Shown here: positions 26,215 through 36,694 of the stretch, one piece after another
Layout of the letters: every line of letters begins with the position of its first letter
How positions within the stretch are numbered: position 1 is the stretch's first letter
Assembly: GCA_900466605.1 (NCBI GenBank)
Contig: UBMU01000016.1
Coordinates: 124,001-188,000 of the forward strand
Origin: Hyphomicrobiales bacterium
GTDB taxonomy: Bacteria; Pseudomonadota; Alphaproteobacteria; Rhizobiales; Rhizobiaceae
Direction of reading: 5' to 3'
DNA length: 64,000 nucleotides
Program-made: the position numbers and the translations under genes
Notes under the pieces: model-generated
What the model was told of the DNA's origin: nothing
The model's database searches: none
Seen by the model: the letters and a program-made list of their open reading frames with translations, nothing else

Positions 26215-28077
26215 CTATCCCTTCTTTTTCGAGAACTTGGGCTTAGGACTACCGCCGCCCTTACCATCGAACTTCGGCTTTGCGGGCTTTTTGCCCCAGG
26301 GCTTTGCATCACGTTCGCCCTCGCTACGGGCTTCCTTATGGAACGCCTCCTTCGGGCGATCGTTGCTGAATTCGCGGCGCTCACCGAAGGCCTTCTTACC
26401 GGCATAGGGCTTCGAGGCGGCTGGCTTGTTGAAATCGGGCGTGCCGTTCAGAGGGGTGACGCGGATGCCACGCTCCATCGTCTTGTTCTGACCGATCGCG
26501 TGCAGGAAGGTGTCGGCGCTGGCCGCAGAAATCTCGACGTAGGTTTCGTCGGTCTGCATCTTGATTGCGCCGATCTCCCGCTTCGTCAGATTGCCGTTTC
26601 GGCAAAGCATTGGGATCAGCCAGCGTGGCTCTGCATTCTGCTTGCGGCCGACGGAAATGGAAAACCAGACACTTGCCCCGAAGTCATCGCGCGGACCCTT
26701 CTGATACGGTTCGCGCGGCCCGTCCGTCTGCTCGCGACGCTTGCCACCGCGGCTGTCCTGGACCGAGACTTCGATCAGATCTTCCGGTGCAGACTGGTTG
26801 GAACGGTAGAGATTGACGAAGGCGGCTGCGAGCTTTTCGGCCCCGTGCGCATCGAGAAGCCGCTTGACCAGGTCCTGCGCTTCCTCGCTCGGCGCTTCTT
26901 CGAAAATCGGGTCGGCGAGCAGACGCGCCTCGTCCCGCGCTATAACCTCTTCCGCTGACGGCGGACGAGCCCAGGCGGCTGAGATGCCGGCATTGTCGAG
27001 GAGACGTTCGGCCTTACGGCGAACGTTCAGCGGCACGATCATTGCGCTGACGCCCTTGCGGCCGGCGCGCCCGGTTCGACCACTACGATGAAGCAGGGTC
27101 TCGGGATTGGTCGGCAGGTCGGCGTGAATGACGAGGTCAAGGCCCGGCAGGTCAATCCCGCGGGCTGCGACGTCCGTTGCGATGCAGACACGGGCGCGTC
27201 CGTCACGCATCGCCTGCAGTGCATGGCTGCGTTCATTCTGCGTCAACTCGCCGGACAAGGCGACGACATTGAAGTTGCGATTGTGAAAGCGGGCGGTCAG
27301 ATGGTTGACAGCAGCTCGCGTGGAACAGAACACGATGGCGTTGGTCGCTTCATAGTAGCGAAGGACATTGATGATCGCGTTTTCGCGGTCGCTCGGCGAC
27401 ACGACAAGAGCCCGATACTCGATATCCCCGTGCTGCTTTTCTTCGGCTGCTGTCGCGATCCGGACTGCGTTCTTCTGATAGCTCTTTGCCAGCTTTGCGA
27501 TGGCCGCCGGAACCGTCGCCGAAAACATCAGAGTTCGACGGTCGTCCGGTGCGGAGTCCAGAATAAATTCGAGATCTTCCCGGAATCCGAGATCGAGCAT
27601 CTCATCGGCTTCATCAAGTACGACGGCCTTAAGCCCCGAAATGTCGAGCGCTTTGCGACGGATATGGTCGCAGAGGCGACCGGGGGTGCCGACAACGATA
27701 TGGGAACCACGCTCCAGCGCACGGCGCTCGCTGCGGATGTCCATGCCGCCGACGCAGCTGACGATCAGCGCGCCTGTTGCTTCGTAGAGCCACTCAAGTT
27801 CGCGCTTGACCTGAAGCGCGAGTTCACGTGTCGGCGCAATCACGAGGGCGAGCGGTTCGGCTGCAGGCCCAAAACGGTCCTCGTTTTCAAGCAACGTGGG
27901 CGCTAGCGCGAGGCCGAAGGCGACGGTCTTCCCCGAGCCGGTCTGTGCCGAAACGAGTGCGTCTGACACGGCCAGCGCCGGGTCTAGCATAGCCTTTTGG
28001 ACCGGCGTCAGCTCGGTATAGCCGCGTTTCACCAACGCCTTGGCGATCGCCGGAACGACGCCGTTAAAATCTGTCAT
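26215..28077 (-). CDS. DEAD-box RNA helicase (DeaD/DbpA type)
   Basis: A 620-residue ATP-dependent RNA helicase. Motifs are in order: Q motif (GYTELTPVQ), motif I AQTGSGKT, Ia PTRELALQ, Ib GTPGRL, II DEAD, III SAT, and VI HRSGRTGRAGR. After residue 440 comes a DbpA-like RNA-binding domain (FSISVGRKQNAEPRWLIPML...KMQTDETYVEI), then a lysine-rich low-complexity tail ending FSKKKG that should bind RNA nonspecifically. Such helicases act in ribosome assembly and cold adaptation. It is a single gene with no obvious operon partner. Confidence 0.92.
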   Translation of the reverse strand: MTDFNGVVPAIAKALVKRGYTELTPVQKAMLDPALAVSDALVSAQTGSGKTVAFGLALAPTLLENEDRFGPAAEPLALVIAPTRELALQVKRELEWLYEATGALIVSCVGGMDIRSERRALERGSHIVVGTPGRLCDHIRRKALDISGLKAVVLDEADEMLDLGFREDLEFILDSAPDDRRTLMFSATVPAAIAKLAKSYQKNAVRIATAAEEKQHGDIEYRALVVSPSDRENAIINVLRYYEATNAIVFCSTRAAVNHLTARFHNRNFNVVALSGELTQNERSHALQAMRDGRARVCIATDVAARGIDLPGLDLVIHADLPTNPETLLHRSGRTGRAGRKGVSAMIVPLNVRRKAERLLDNAGISAAWARPPSAEEVIARDEARLLADPIFEEAPSEEAQDLVKRLLDAHGAEKLAAAFVNLYRSNQSAPEDLIEVSVQDSRGGKRREQTDGPREPYQKGPRDDFGASVWFSISVGRKQNAEPRWLIPMLCRNGNLTKREIGAIKMQTDETYVEISAASADTFLHAIGQNKTMERGIRVTPLNGTPDFNKPAASKPYAGKKAFGERREFSNDRPKEAFHKEARSEGERDAKPWGKKPAKPKFDGKGGGSPKPKFSKKKG

Positions 28078-28175
28078 GTTGTCTATCTTTCGGAAGTCTC
28101 ACGCGCATGTTGCGCTCTGGCCGGCAGTTGCCAGCAGAGAAGTTGGGCCGTTCCTACTTCGTCAGACGGCAAATG

Positions 28176-30035
28176 TCAAAGCGGATGTCCCCGCCAGAGC
28201 CATACATCGATGCCTTCGCTTCGGCCGCGGATGCGCGCTTGCGCGGGACCTTCGAGTCGGCCGGATCGAAGTGACACGCTATCCGCTCCCGCCGCCTTCA
28301 TCAATGCAGCGCTTAGGGCCAGTTCGACTCCACGTGCCGCGGCGACCTCCATCAGGCGGCTGGCGACATTCACGGTGTCGCCCGTTGCCGTAATTTGCTG
28401 GCGGTTGCCACTCCCGAGCCGCGACGCAACGATCGGACCGCAATGGACTCCGACCTTGAAACCGGCTTTTCGCCCGCTCAGGGCTGGATGGGTAGAAAGC
28501 CAAGGTCGCATCCGCTCGCACAAGCGAATTGCGCAGGCAGCCGCGCGCGCGGCATCGTCGTCTGCCGGCTGCGGCAAGCCGAAGAGGATCATCGCGCCAT
28601 CGCCCATGAAGCTCGTAATAGCGCCGCCATGCGCGCGCGCCTCCTCGTCAACCAGCTCGAAGAAGCCGCTGAGGACTTCGCGGACATTCGTCGCCCCTAT
28701 TGCCTCGCTCAAACCAGTGAAGCCCGAGAGATCTATGAAGATCACCGCGGCATCCTGCCGAATAGGTTTGGCAAGAAAATTCGGATCGCGCGCGAGCCAT
28801 TCGCCCAAGCCCGGTGCCTCGATGCGCTGCAAAAGATCGCTTTGCGCCGCAAAGTGTGCGGCCTGTCGACGATCGATCCAGATCTCGGCGGCACCGAAGA
28901 GCAGTACCGGCGGGAGCGCCGCCGCAATAGGCAGTGCGGCACTGAACCAATAGCCGTAGGCGAAGGCAGCAAGGTTCAAGCCAGCCCATGCAAGGGCCAC
29001 GGACGCAATAATGGTGTAGCCGATGGCGCTACGCCGCCATGCAAGCAGGCTGATCAAGAGCAACGGCAGCACAACGCCTATCAGCGAATCGAGCAAGCGC
29101 ACATTGCGGTCTCTGATGATGCTGTCGCCGGCAATCAAATGCGTCGCTGCCGTCGCCATGACTTCCGCACCGGGCAAAACCGGATCGAAGGGTGTCGGGA
29201 AAACATCGCCGCCGCCTGTGACCGTGGAGCCGATTACAACGATCTTGCCCTCGATGGCCTTTGCCGGGAGCTGGCCGGCAAGAGCATCCGCGGCACTGAA
29301 CGTCGGAATGGTGCCACGCGGACCATAAAACGTGATGGGTAACCGCTGCCCGTTGTCGGTCGGCAAATGCCGGTCGCCGAGTGCAAGCCCGCTAGGGGAG
29401 AACGCCGGGTTGATGCCCAGCGCAAGCGATGCGACCCGCAATGGAAATGCAGCGTCTACACGCTCGCCGCCGCGAGAGATCAACGGGATGAAACGCGGCG
29501 TGCCGGACTCATCGGTCGCGACGTTGACGACGCCAACGGCAGCAACGTCGGAGAAGCGAGGAAGAGGCAATACCATCCTGCTGGCCGTCGGTATCGCCGC
29601 CAACGGGTCGTTGGCGTCGTGGCCGACCACCTGCTTGTCTTTCGGGAACACACCGGCGGCAGCGATCACACTCGGAGTCTGTTGAAGCGCCAAAGCCAGC
29701 GCCGCATCGCCCTCTTCCGGTCCCGGATCCACCAGCAACAGGTCGAGCGCGATGACTTTCGGCTTCAGGGCGCCGACAGCGCCCACCAAGCGGGCAAGCG
29801 TCGCCCGGTTGATAGGATAACCGTTATCGGCTGCGGTCTGGTCGTCGATCGCAACAATGCTGGTGATGGGCGGCGGCTCCTTGGCGCCCAGCACCGTGCT
29901 TCGCAAATCAGTGAGCGACGCTTCAAGGCGGTCGAGGAAGCTGAAGCTGCCCGAAAGATGCATGTAGCCGAGAAGGCCGCCCCACAATGCGGAGAGCAAC
30001 AACGCGATCGTGATCAAGAGCCGTCTGGCCGGCAT
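28176..30035 (-). CDS. CHASE2-domain class III nucleotide cyclase
   Basis: A 619-residue membrane sensor enzyme. One transmembrane segment (residues 7-27) leads to a periplasmic CHASE2 domain (about 33-310), then three transmembrane segments (314-384) and a cytosolic cyclase domain (about 428-600). The metal-binding aspartates D435 (FIDLSGFT) and D479 (GDGAMILFG), the Thr of class IIIb at 549, and N556/R560 (GDTVNVASR) are present. The position that normally holds the purine-selecting Lys is Ser475, so ATP specificity is not certain. It starts 5 bp after the FecR-like gene, and the two are clearly one operon. Confidence 0.9.
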   Translation of the reverse strand: MPARRLLITIALLLSALWGGLLGYMHLSGSFSFLDRLEASLTDLRSTVLGAKEPPPITSIVAIDDQTAADNGYPINRATLARLVGAVGALKPKVIALDLLLVDPGPEEGDAALALALQQTPSVIAAAGVFPKDKQVVGHDANDPLAAIPTASRMVLPLPRFSDVAAVGVVNVATDESGTPRFIPLISRGGERVDAAFPLRVASLALGINPAFSPSGLALGDRHLPTDNGQRLPITFYGPRGTIPTFSAADALAGQLPAKAIEGKIVVIGSTVTGGGDVFPTPFDPVLPGAEVMATAATHLIAGDSIIRDRNVRLLDSLIGVVLPLLLISLLAWRRSAIGYTIIASVALAWAGLNLAAFAYGYWFSAALPIAAALPPVLLFGAAEIWIDRRQAAHFAAQSDLLQRIEAPGLGEWLARDPNFLAKPIRQDAAVIFIDLSGFTGLSEAIGATNVREVLSGFFELVDEEARAHGGAITSFMGDGAMILFGLPQPADDDAARAAACAIRLCERMRPWLSTHPALSGRKAGFKVGVHCGPIVASRLGSGNRQQITATGDTVNVASRLMEVAAARGVELALSAALMKAAGADSVSLRSGRLEGPAQARIRGRSEGIDVWLWRGHPL

Positions 30036-30040
30036 GGGCG

Positions 30041-30571
30041 CTACTGGCCCAGGCGGGCGAGCAATGCTGCAGCGCGGGCGGGTGGCCAGCGGCGCACGGT
30101 CAGCGGTCCGCTGCGCGTGACATCGACACCCTCGCCCACGTTCAACACGACACGCTGTTGCCCTGAGGGACGACCGACCGCGACACGCCCACGCACGACG
30201 AGAACGGACGTTGTGCCGCTCTTGACATCAACAGCCCAGCGAGTGCCGCGCACAGCAGCGATCGCCTGCGGCGTGATTACCTCGAATCCGTCCGGCCGCC
30301 GGGCGCGGTCGACATCCACAAGCACTGCCTTGTTGTGCAATGACACGGCGTCCGGCCGCCCATCGCGGTTGCGGTCAATGAGGCTGAAACGGGCCCCACG
30401 TTCGGCTGTAATCGTCACGCCACCCGCACAGCGCATGACTTGCCGCGATGCCCCGGCGACGGGCTGCATAGTGCATCCGCCAGCCTGCGAGAATGCTGAG
30501 TCAGGAGCGAAGAAGCAGGCGATGCCAGCCCACGCGATCAACGCCAAAGGTATTCTGGAGTTTACAAGCAT
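30041..30571 (-). CDS. FecR-domain exported protein with Ca-type DxNxDGxxD loop
   Basis: A 176-residue exported protein. The signal peptide runs MLVNSRIPLALIAWAG to about SAFSQA (residue 30). The rest is a FecR-like beta domain (VITPQAIAAVRGTRWAVDV, then VLVVRGRVAV). DRNRDGRPD at residues 66-74 matches the calcium-loop pattern DxNxDGxxD. Two cysteines (C33, C48) could pair. AGGGACGG precedes the ATG at 30571; longer frames upstream are unlikely. Placed immediately before a CHASE2 cyclase, it is a candidate periplasmic partner or ligand carrier for that sensor; this role is inference. Confidence 0.82.
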   Translation of the reverse strand: MLVNSRIPLALIAWAGIACFFAPDSAFSQAGGCTMQPVAGASRQVMRCAGGVTITAERGARFSLIDRNRDGRPDAVSLHNKAVLVDVDRARRPDGFEVITPQAIAAVRGTRWAVDVKSGTTSVLVVRGRVAVGRPSGQQRVVLNVGEGVDVTRSGPLTVRRWPPARAAALLARLGQ

Positions 30572-30678
30572 ATCCGTCCCTACCTGAATATATGATCGGA
30601 CGACCTTGCGTATCGCGGCCATCATATGCTGATTGCTGCAGCACGCATGCCGAAACGTCAACGGATATCCGACACAGT

Positions 30679-31824
30679 TCATGTTTCGAGCGGTGTTTCG
30701 ATTGCCGGTCCGTTATAGCGTGCCCGTGGACGAATGAGGCTACCGCTCTCGATCTGCTCCATGGCGTGCGCGAGCCACCCGACCGTTCGAGCGAGCGCAA
30801 AGATCACAAGCGGCGCATTTGCCGGGAGATCGAAAGCAGCCGCCATGCCTGTCAGCGCAAAGTCGATGTTGACATTTTCTCCAACGATTTCCTGCCCGAC
30901 GGAGGCGAGTTCGTCATAGCTCCGCGGCAACGCAAACTGGGAGATTAGCGCCTTCGCCCTGATATCTCCGTCGGGATAGAGGGGGTGTCCGAACGCAGGC
31001 AATACCCTGCCCTGCGTCAGCGTCTGCCGTATGGCGACGCCCGCCCCGACGGCCTTGACGTCCTCGATCAACGAGGCGACGCCTTGCCAAGCGCCGCCAT
31101 GGAGTGGCCCGGTCAAGGTCGAAAGGCCCGACAGCACCGCCGCCGACAATGTTGCGCCCGAAGAGGCTGCCACTCGCGCAGCGAAAGTAGAGGCGTTCAG
31201 CTCGTGATCCGCAAGGAGAACAAGCGCGCGCCGGATGCAGTCGGCTGCGTCAGCGTTGCCCCAGCTGGCCGCAAGCCGCAGATGCAGCTGTGACTCGGTC
31301 GCATCTGGCGCCAGGGCAAGGGCCATGGTCGATAGGATGCTCTGCGCTTCGGCGGTCAACGCCCTCGGTGCTCGTCCGATTGTGGGCAGGTCGTGGGTCA
31401 CGCGTTGCGCAAGCAACACGAATGCGCGCTCTAGCGAGGGTGTTGTTTCCTGAGCCTCGCCTAATGCAGTTGCAATCGGTCCGGAGTTCCACAGCAGCGC
31501 GGAGGTTTCTTCCAGTGTCGCATGTTCCGCCAAGGCCGCCGCATCGCGGCCGCGATAGTAGAGCCTACCGTCCAGAATGGTAGAAATAGCTGATGGCAAT
31601 ACTGGATCGCCCCATTGGATGGCCTCGGCGGCAACCGTGTCGGTCTTTCGCCGGCCCGCATGTCGCTCGGCAAGCCGCATGACGTCGGCTGCGTTGTATA
31701 GACTTCGTCGCGGGTCAGTATCGTCGGGCTTTGCGCGGATGCGGCCGCGGCTGACATTCGCATATAGCGTTTGCGGTTTCGTACCGAGTTTCTCCAGCGC
31801 CTGCTCGGCGGTCAGCCAGGACAT
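30679..31824 (-). CDS. Citrate synthase-family protein with N-terminal DNA-binding domain
   Basis: A 381-residue protein. Residues 1-55 look like an excisionase/MerR-type winged helix (WLTAEQALEKLGTKPQTLY, then RRSLYNAADVMRL). The rest is a citrate/2-methylcitrate synthase core with H207 (DHELNAST), H242 (GPLHGGA), H280 (FGHPLY) and D321 (NIDFALTG), so the catalytic triad is intact, and RPRARYNGP at the end. The fusion implies a metabolic enzyme that may also bind DNA. It is divergent from a second citrate-synthase gene across 85 bp containing two palindromes. Confidence 0.88.
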   Translation of the reverse strand: MSWLTAEQALEKLGTKPQTLYANVSRGRIRAKPDDTDPRRSLYNAADVMRLAERHAGRRKTDTVAAEAIQWGDPVLPSAISTILDGRLYYRGRDAAALAEHATLEETSALLWNSGPIATALGEAQETTPSLERAFVLLAQRVTHDLPTIGRAPRALTAEAQSILSTMALALAPDATESQLHLRLAASWGNADAADCIRRALVLLADHELNASTFAARVAASSGATLSAAVLSGLSTLTGPLHGGAWQGVASLIEDVKAVGAGVAIRQTLTQGRVLPAFGHPLYPDGDIRAKALISQFALPRSYDELASVGQEIVGENVNIDFALTGMAAAFDLPANAPLVIFALARTVGWLAHAMEQIESGSLIRPRARYNGPAIETPLET

Positions 31825-31838
31825 CCTGCTCTCTTACA

Positions 31839-31867
31839 TTGATTTATTACATCAAGATTGACGTCAA
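31839..31867. promoter_or_regulatory. Two palindromes in the divergent citrate-synthase promoter
   Basis: TTGAT-N7-ATCAA (31839-31855) is followed at once by the perfect palindrome TTGACGTCAA (31858-31867). Both use TTGA/TCAA half-sites and lie in the middle of the 85-bp region between two divergent starts. They are good candidates for an operator, possibly of the HTH-citrate synthase itself. Confidence 0.5.
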
Positions 31868-31909
31868 CTAATCTAGGTTCGATCCTGCTGTTCGTAAAGG
31901 AGAAACATC

Positions 31910-32998
31910 ATGAAGAACGGTTTGGAAGATGTCATCGCAGCTGAAACGCAGCTCTCGGATGTGGACGGTCAAGCAGGCCGCCTGATCATCCGCGGCGTGT
32001 CGCTCGATCATCTTGTGTCGACGGCGACCTATGAAAGCGTCGCTGCCTTGTTGCTCGACGGTCTGACGGAGCGGAATTTTGATCCCGCAGAACTGGGCCG
32101 GTGGCTAGGCGAAATGCGAGGGCGCCTTTTCGCTCACGTGACGGCGCTTGACCCGGACTTACTGGCCTTGCCGCCTGTGGACGCGATGCGCGCGCTGATT
32201 GCTCGGCTGCCGGATGGCGAGGATTTCGACGCCGCCCTTCGCCTTTTGGCCGCGCCAGCAGTGTTCCTGCCGGCAATACTCCGGCTGCAGGCCGGCGAAG
32301 GAGCGATTAAGCCGGATGGTTCCCTGTCGCAGGCGGCCGACATCCTGCGCATGCTCAACGGCCGGCTGCCGAGCAACGAGCAGACGGCTGCGCTTGACGC
32401 GTATCTTGTGACCATTTCCGATCACGGTCTTAACGCCTCGACCTTCGCATCCCGCGTTATCGCCTCGACCGGTGCCGGTCTGACCTCATCGGTGCTCGCC
32501 GCGCTAAGCGCCCTCAAGGGACCACTGCATGGCGGTGCCCCTGGCCCCGTGCTCGATATGTTCGATGCGATCGGAACCGGCGAGAATGCACGCGATTGGC
32601 TCGTCCGGGCACTGGACAGGGGAGAGCGTCTGATGGGCTTCGGACACCGCGTCTACCGTGTCCGCGATCCCCGAGCGGACGCCCTGAAGCAGGCGCTCAG
32701 GCCGCTGGCGTCGTCGGGCCAAGTCAACCGCGAACGCATAGATCTGGCCGACACTATCGAGCGCGCTGCCCTGGCCATCCTCAAGCAACGGAAGCCGGAT
32801 CGACCCCTCGATGTCAATGTCGAGTTCTATACCGCCCTGCTGCTCGACGCGCTTGGGTTTCCGCGTGAGGCGTTCACGGCCGTCTTCGCCGTCGGCAGAA
32901 CGGTGGGTTGGATCGCCCATGCGCGCGAACAGTCCCTGAATGGGCGGCTGATCCGTCCTCGGTCCGTCTATATCGGTCCTCTACCAAGGGTGGCATAG
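31910..32998 (+). CDS. Citrate synthase-family protein, catalytic Asp replaced by Glu
   Basis: A 362-residue citrate/2-methylcitrate synthase homologue without a DNA-binding domain. It has H172 (DHGLNASTFA), H207 (GPLHGGA), H246 (FGHRVYRVRDPR) and the C-terminal LIRPRSVYIGP. In place of the catalytic aspartate of the usual NVDFY motif it has Glu305 (NVEFY), which may slow condensation or alter substrate. An AAGGAG site precedes the ATG. It is transcribed away from the HTH-bearing paralogue. The two may form hetero-oligomers or handle different acyl-CoAs; neither is shown. Confidence 0.87.
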   Translation: MKNGLEDVIAAETQLSDVDGQAGRLIIRGVSLDHLVSTATYESVAALLLDGLTERNFDPAELGRWLGEMRGRLFAHVTALDPDLLALPPVDAMRALIARLPDGEDFDAALRLLAAPAVFLPAILRLQAGEGAIKPDGSLSQAADILRMLNGRLPSNEQTAALDAYLVTISDHGLNASTFASRVIASTGAGLTSSVLAALSALKGPLHGGAPGPVLDMFDAIGTGENARDWLVRALDRGERLMGFGHRVYRVRDPRADALKQALRPLASSGQVNRERIDLADTIERAALAILKQRKPDRPLDVNVEFYTALLLDALGFPREAFTAVFAVGRTVGWIAHAREQSLNGRLIRPRSVYIGPLPRVA

Positions 32999-33105
32999 AG
33001 GGAAAAATTCAACGCTAATAAACATTTAGCGAATATTTACTCAATACCCCTAGTTTTTGCCCGGCGTGCGGTTGTGCGCGCCGGAACGAATATCGGGGTT
33101 TGCTT

Positions 33106-34812
33106 ATGGTCGGAATTCTATCAGGCATCGGCTCTTCCAGCAGCGCTGTGCTGGAAGCATTGAACAAATCGCAGGCAATCATCGAATTCGACCTTACCGG
33201 CAAGATTTTGACGGCCAACGAGAATTTCTGCCGCGCCGTAGGCTATCAACTGAGCGAGATCGTCGGCAAGCATCATCGCATTTTCGTTGATCCAGCGGAG
33301 GCGACATCCAAGGACTATGCCGACTTCTGGAAGCGACTTGGCGAAGGCCAGTTCGACCAACGTCAGTACAAGCGCATCGCCAAGGGCGGGCGTGAAATCT
33401 GGATCGAAGCGACATACAACCCGATCTTCCGTGGCAAGAAGCCCGTCAAGGTGGTGAAGTTCGCTACCGACATCACCGCCGTCAAGAAACAGAGCGCGGA
33501 AGACAGAGGCAAGCTCGATGCGCTGTCGCGCGCGCAGGCGATCATCGAATTCACACCGGCCGGCGAAATCATCACCGCCAACGAGAACTTCCTGGCAACG
33601 CTTGGCTACTCGCTCAACGAGATTGTCGGCAAGCATCACTCTATATTTTGCGAAAGCGACTACACGCACACACCGGAATATCAGAAATTCTGGCTCGACC
33701 TCGGTGCGGGCAAATTCGTCGCCGATCAGTTCAAGCGCGTAGCGAAGGGTGGCCGTCATGTATACATCCAAGCATCCTACAACCCCATCATTGACGACGC
33801 CGGCCGCGTCTTCAAAGTCGTAAAGTTCGCCACCGACGTCACCGACCGCATGAAGGTAGTCAACGATCTTGGTGCCGGCCTTTCGCGCCTTTCGGAATGC
33901 AACATCCGCCAGACGATTGACGAGCCGTTCACAGGCGAATTCGAGGCTCTTCGCCGTGACTTCAACACGTCGATCGGCGCATTTCAGGAGACATTGGCGA
34001 AGGTCCTGCAGCAGACCAATGTGCTGAACGGCAACAGCCAGGAAATGCGTCAGGCAGCCGAGCAGCTATCCGGACGGACCAAAGAGCAGGCCGTATCGCT
34101 GGAAGAGACGTCTGCTGCGCTCGAACAGGTGACGGCAACAGTCAAATCCTCGACCGAAAACACGCAACAAACCCGCAAGTTGGTTCAGAGCGCTATGGCT
34201 TCAGCATCGACATCGGCGGATGTTGTGCGCGAAACGATTGCGGCGATGCAGCGCATCGCGTCGGCTTCGAAAGAAATCGGGCAGATCATCGGCGTCATTG
34301 ATGAGATTGCGTTCCAGACAAATCTTCTCGCGCTCAATGCCGGCGTTGAAGCAGCCCGGGCTGGCGAGGCGGGAAAAGGCTTTGCCGTGGTCGCGCAGGA
34401 AGTCCGCGAGCTCGCCCAACGTTCCGCCAAGGCGGCAAAGGAAATCAAGGGGTTGATCGATAATTCCGGCAAAGAGGTCGATGAAGGCGTCCGCCTTGTC
34501 GATGCAACCGGTTTAGCGTTGAACGAGATCGAAAACTTCGTCGCCTCGATCGATACGAATATGGGCGCTCTTGCGACCGCGGCCGCCGAACAGTCCACCG
34601 GCCTATCCGAGATCAACAATGCCGTCTCGCAGATCGACCGCATGACCCAGCAGAATGCCGGCATGGTGGAAAGGACGACGGGCATCAGCTCCGAACTGGC
34701 TGCAGGCGCCGCCGCGCTAGCCGAGCTCGTCAATCACTTCAAACTCAACAGACGCTCCACAATTCGCGAGGCCGAATCAGCCGGCATGTCCCGCTCGCGG
34801 CGCGCCGCCTGA
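33106..34812 (+). CDS. Soluble methyl-accepting chemoreceptor with two PAS domains
   Basis: A 568-residue cytoplasmic chemoreceptor. Two PAS domains at about residues 15-130 and 135-255 share near-identical repeats ([17 protein letters not shown] and [17 protein letters not shown]). A HAMP-like linker follows, then the signalling domain with the hairpin tip [26 protein letters not shown], seen as [14 protein letters not shown]. There is no transmembrane segment, as in McpY/IcpA-type receptors of Sinorhizobium. I start at the ATG at 33106 (GGGG seven bases upstream) rather than the TTG at 33100. It probably senses an internal or redox/energy cue; it is not next to other chemotaxis genes. Confidence 0.92.
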   Translation: MVGILSGIGSSSSAVLEALNKSQAIIEFDLTGKILTANENFCRAVGYQLSEIVGKHHRIFVDPAEATSKDYADFWKRLGEGQFDQRQYKRIAKGGREIWIEATYNPIFRGKKPVKVVKFATDITAVKKQSAEDRGKLDALSRAQAIIEFTPAGEIITANENFLATLGYSLNEIVGKHHSIFCESDYTHTPEYQKFWLDLGAGKFVADQFKRVAKGGRHVYIQASYNPIIDDAGRVFKVVKFATDVTDRMKVVNDLGAGLSRLSECNIRQTIDEPFTGEFEALRRDFNTSIGAFQETLAKVLQQTNVLNGNSQEMRQAAEQLSGRTKEQAVSLEETSAALEQVTATVKSSTENTQQTRKLVQSAMASASTSADVVRETIAAMQRIASASKEIGQIIGVIDEIAFQTNLLALNAGVEAARAGEAGKGFAVVAQEVRELAQRSAKAAKEIKGLIDNSGKEVDEGVRLVDATGLALNEIENFVASIDTNMGALATAAAEQSTGLSEINNAVSQIDRMTQQNAGMVERTTGISSELAAGAAALAELVNHFKLNRRSTIREAESAGMSRSRRAA

Positions 34813-34842
34813 GACAACACCGAACGGTCAGCCAGAACGAAA

Positions 34843-34878
34843 AGAACCGCCTGCATCGTGGATGCAGGCGGTTCTCTT
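34843..34878. terminator. Bidirectional terminator between the chemoreceptor and pyrG
   Basis: A perfect 15-bp stem (34843-34857 with 34861-34875) closes a 3-nt loop. On the minus strand it is followed by TTTTCG, on the plus strand by CTTGATG. It serves pyrG best, and probably both convergent genes. Confidence 0.88.
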
Positions 34879-34925
34879 GATGTGTACCATTATCAAATCG
34901 GTAGGCGGCCCTGCGGTGACCTAGC

Positions 34926-36602
<1,677 letters not shown>

Positions 36603-36641
36603 TCATTTCCTGAATTTTTGGTGCCAGCGCGAAATCTGAAC

Positions 36642-36674
36642 AAAAGAAAACCGGCAGACCCGAGGGCCTGCCGG
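36642..36674 (-). terminator. Rho-independent terminator of secG
   Basis: On the minus strand CCGGCAG...CTGCCGG forms a stem followed by TTTTCTTTT. It begins 21 bp after the secG stop and isolates pyrG from secG read-through. Confidence 0.85.
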
Positions 36675-36694
36675 CGGTTTATGCTGTGTGCCGC

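Noticed and set aside
29367..30587. A 406-codon plus-strand frame over the cyclase and FecR genes
   Set aside because: Antisense shadow; arginine-rich and without any motif, while the opposite strand has full domain structure.
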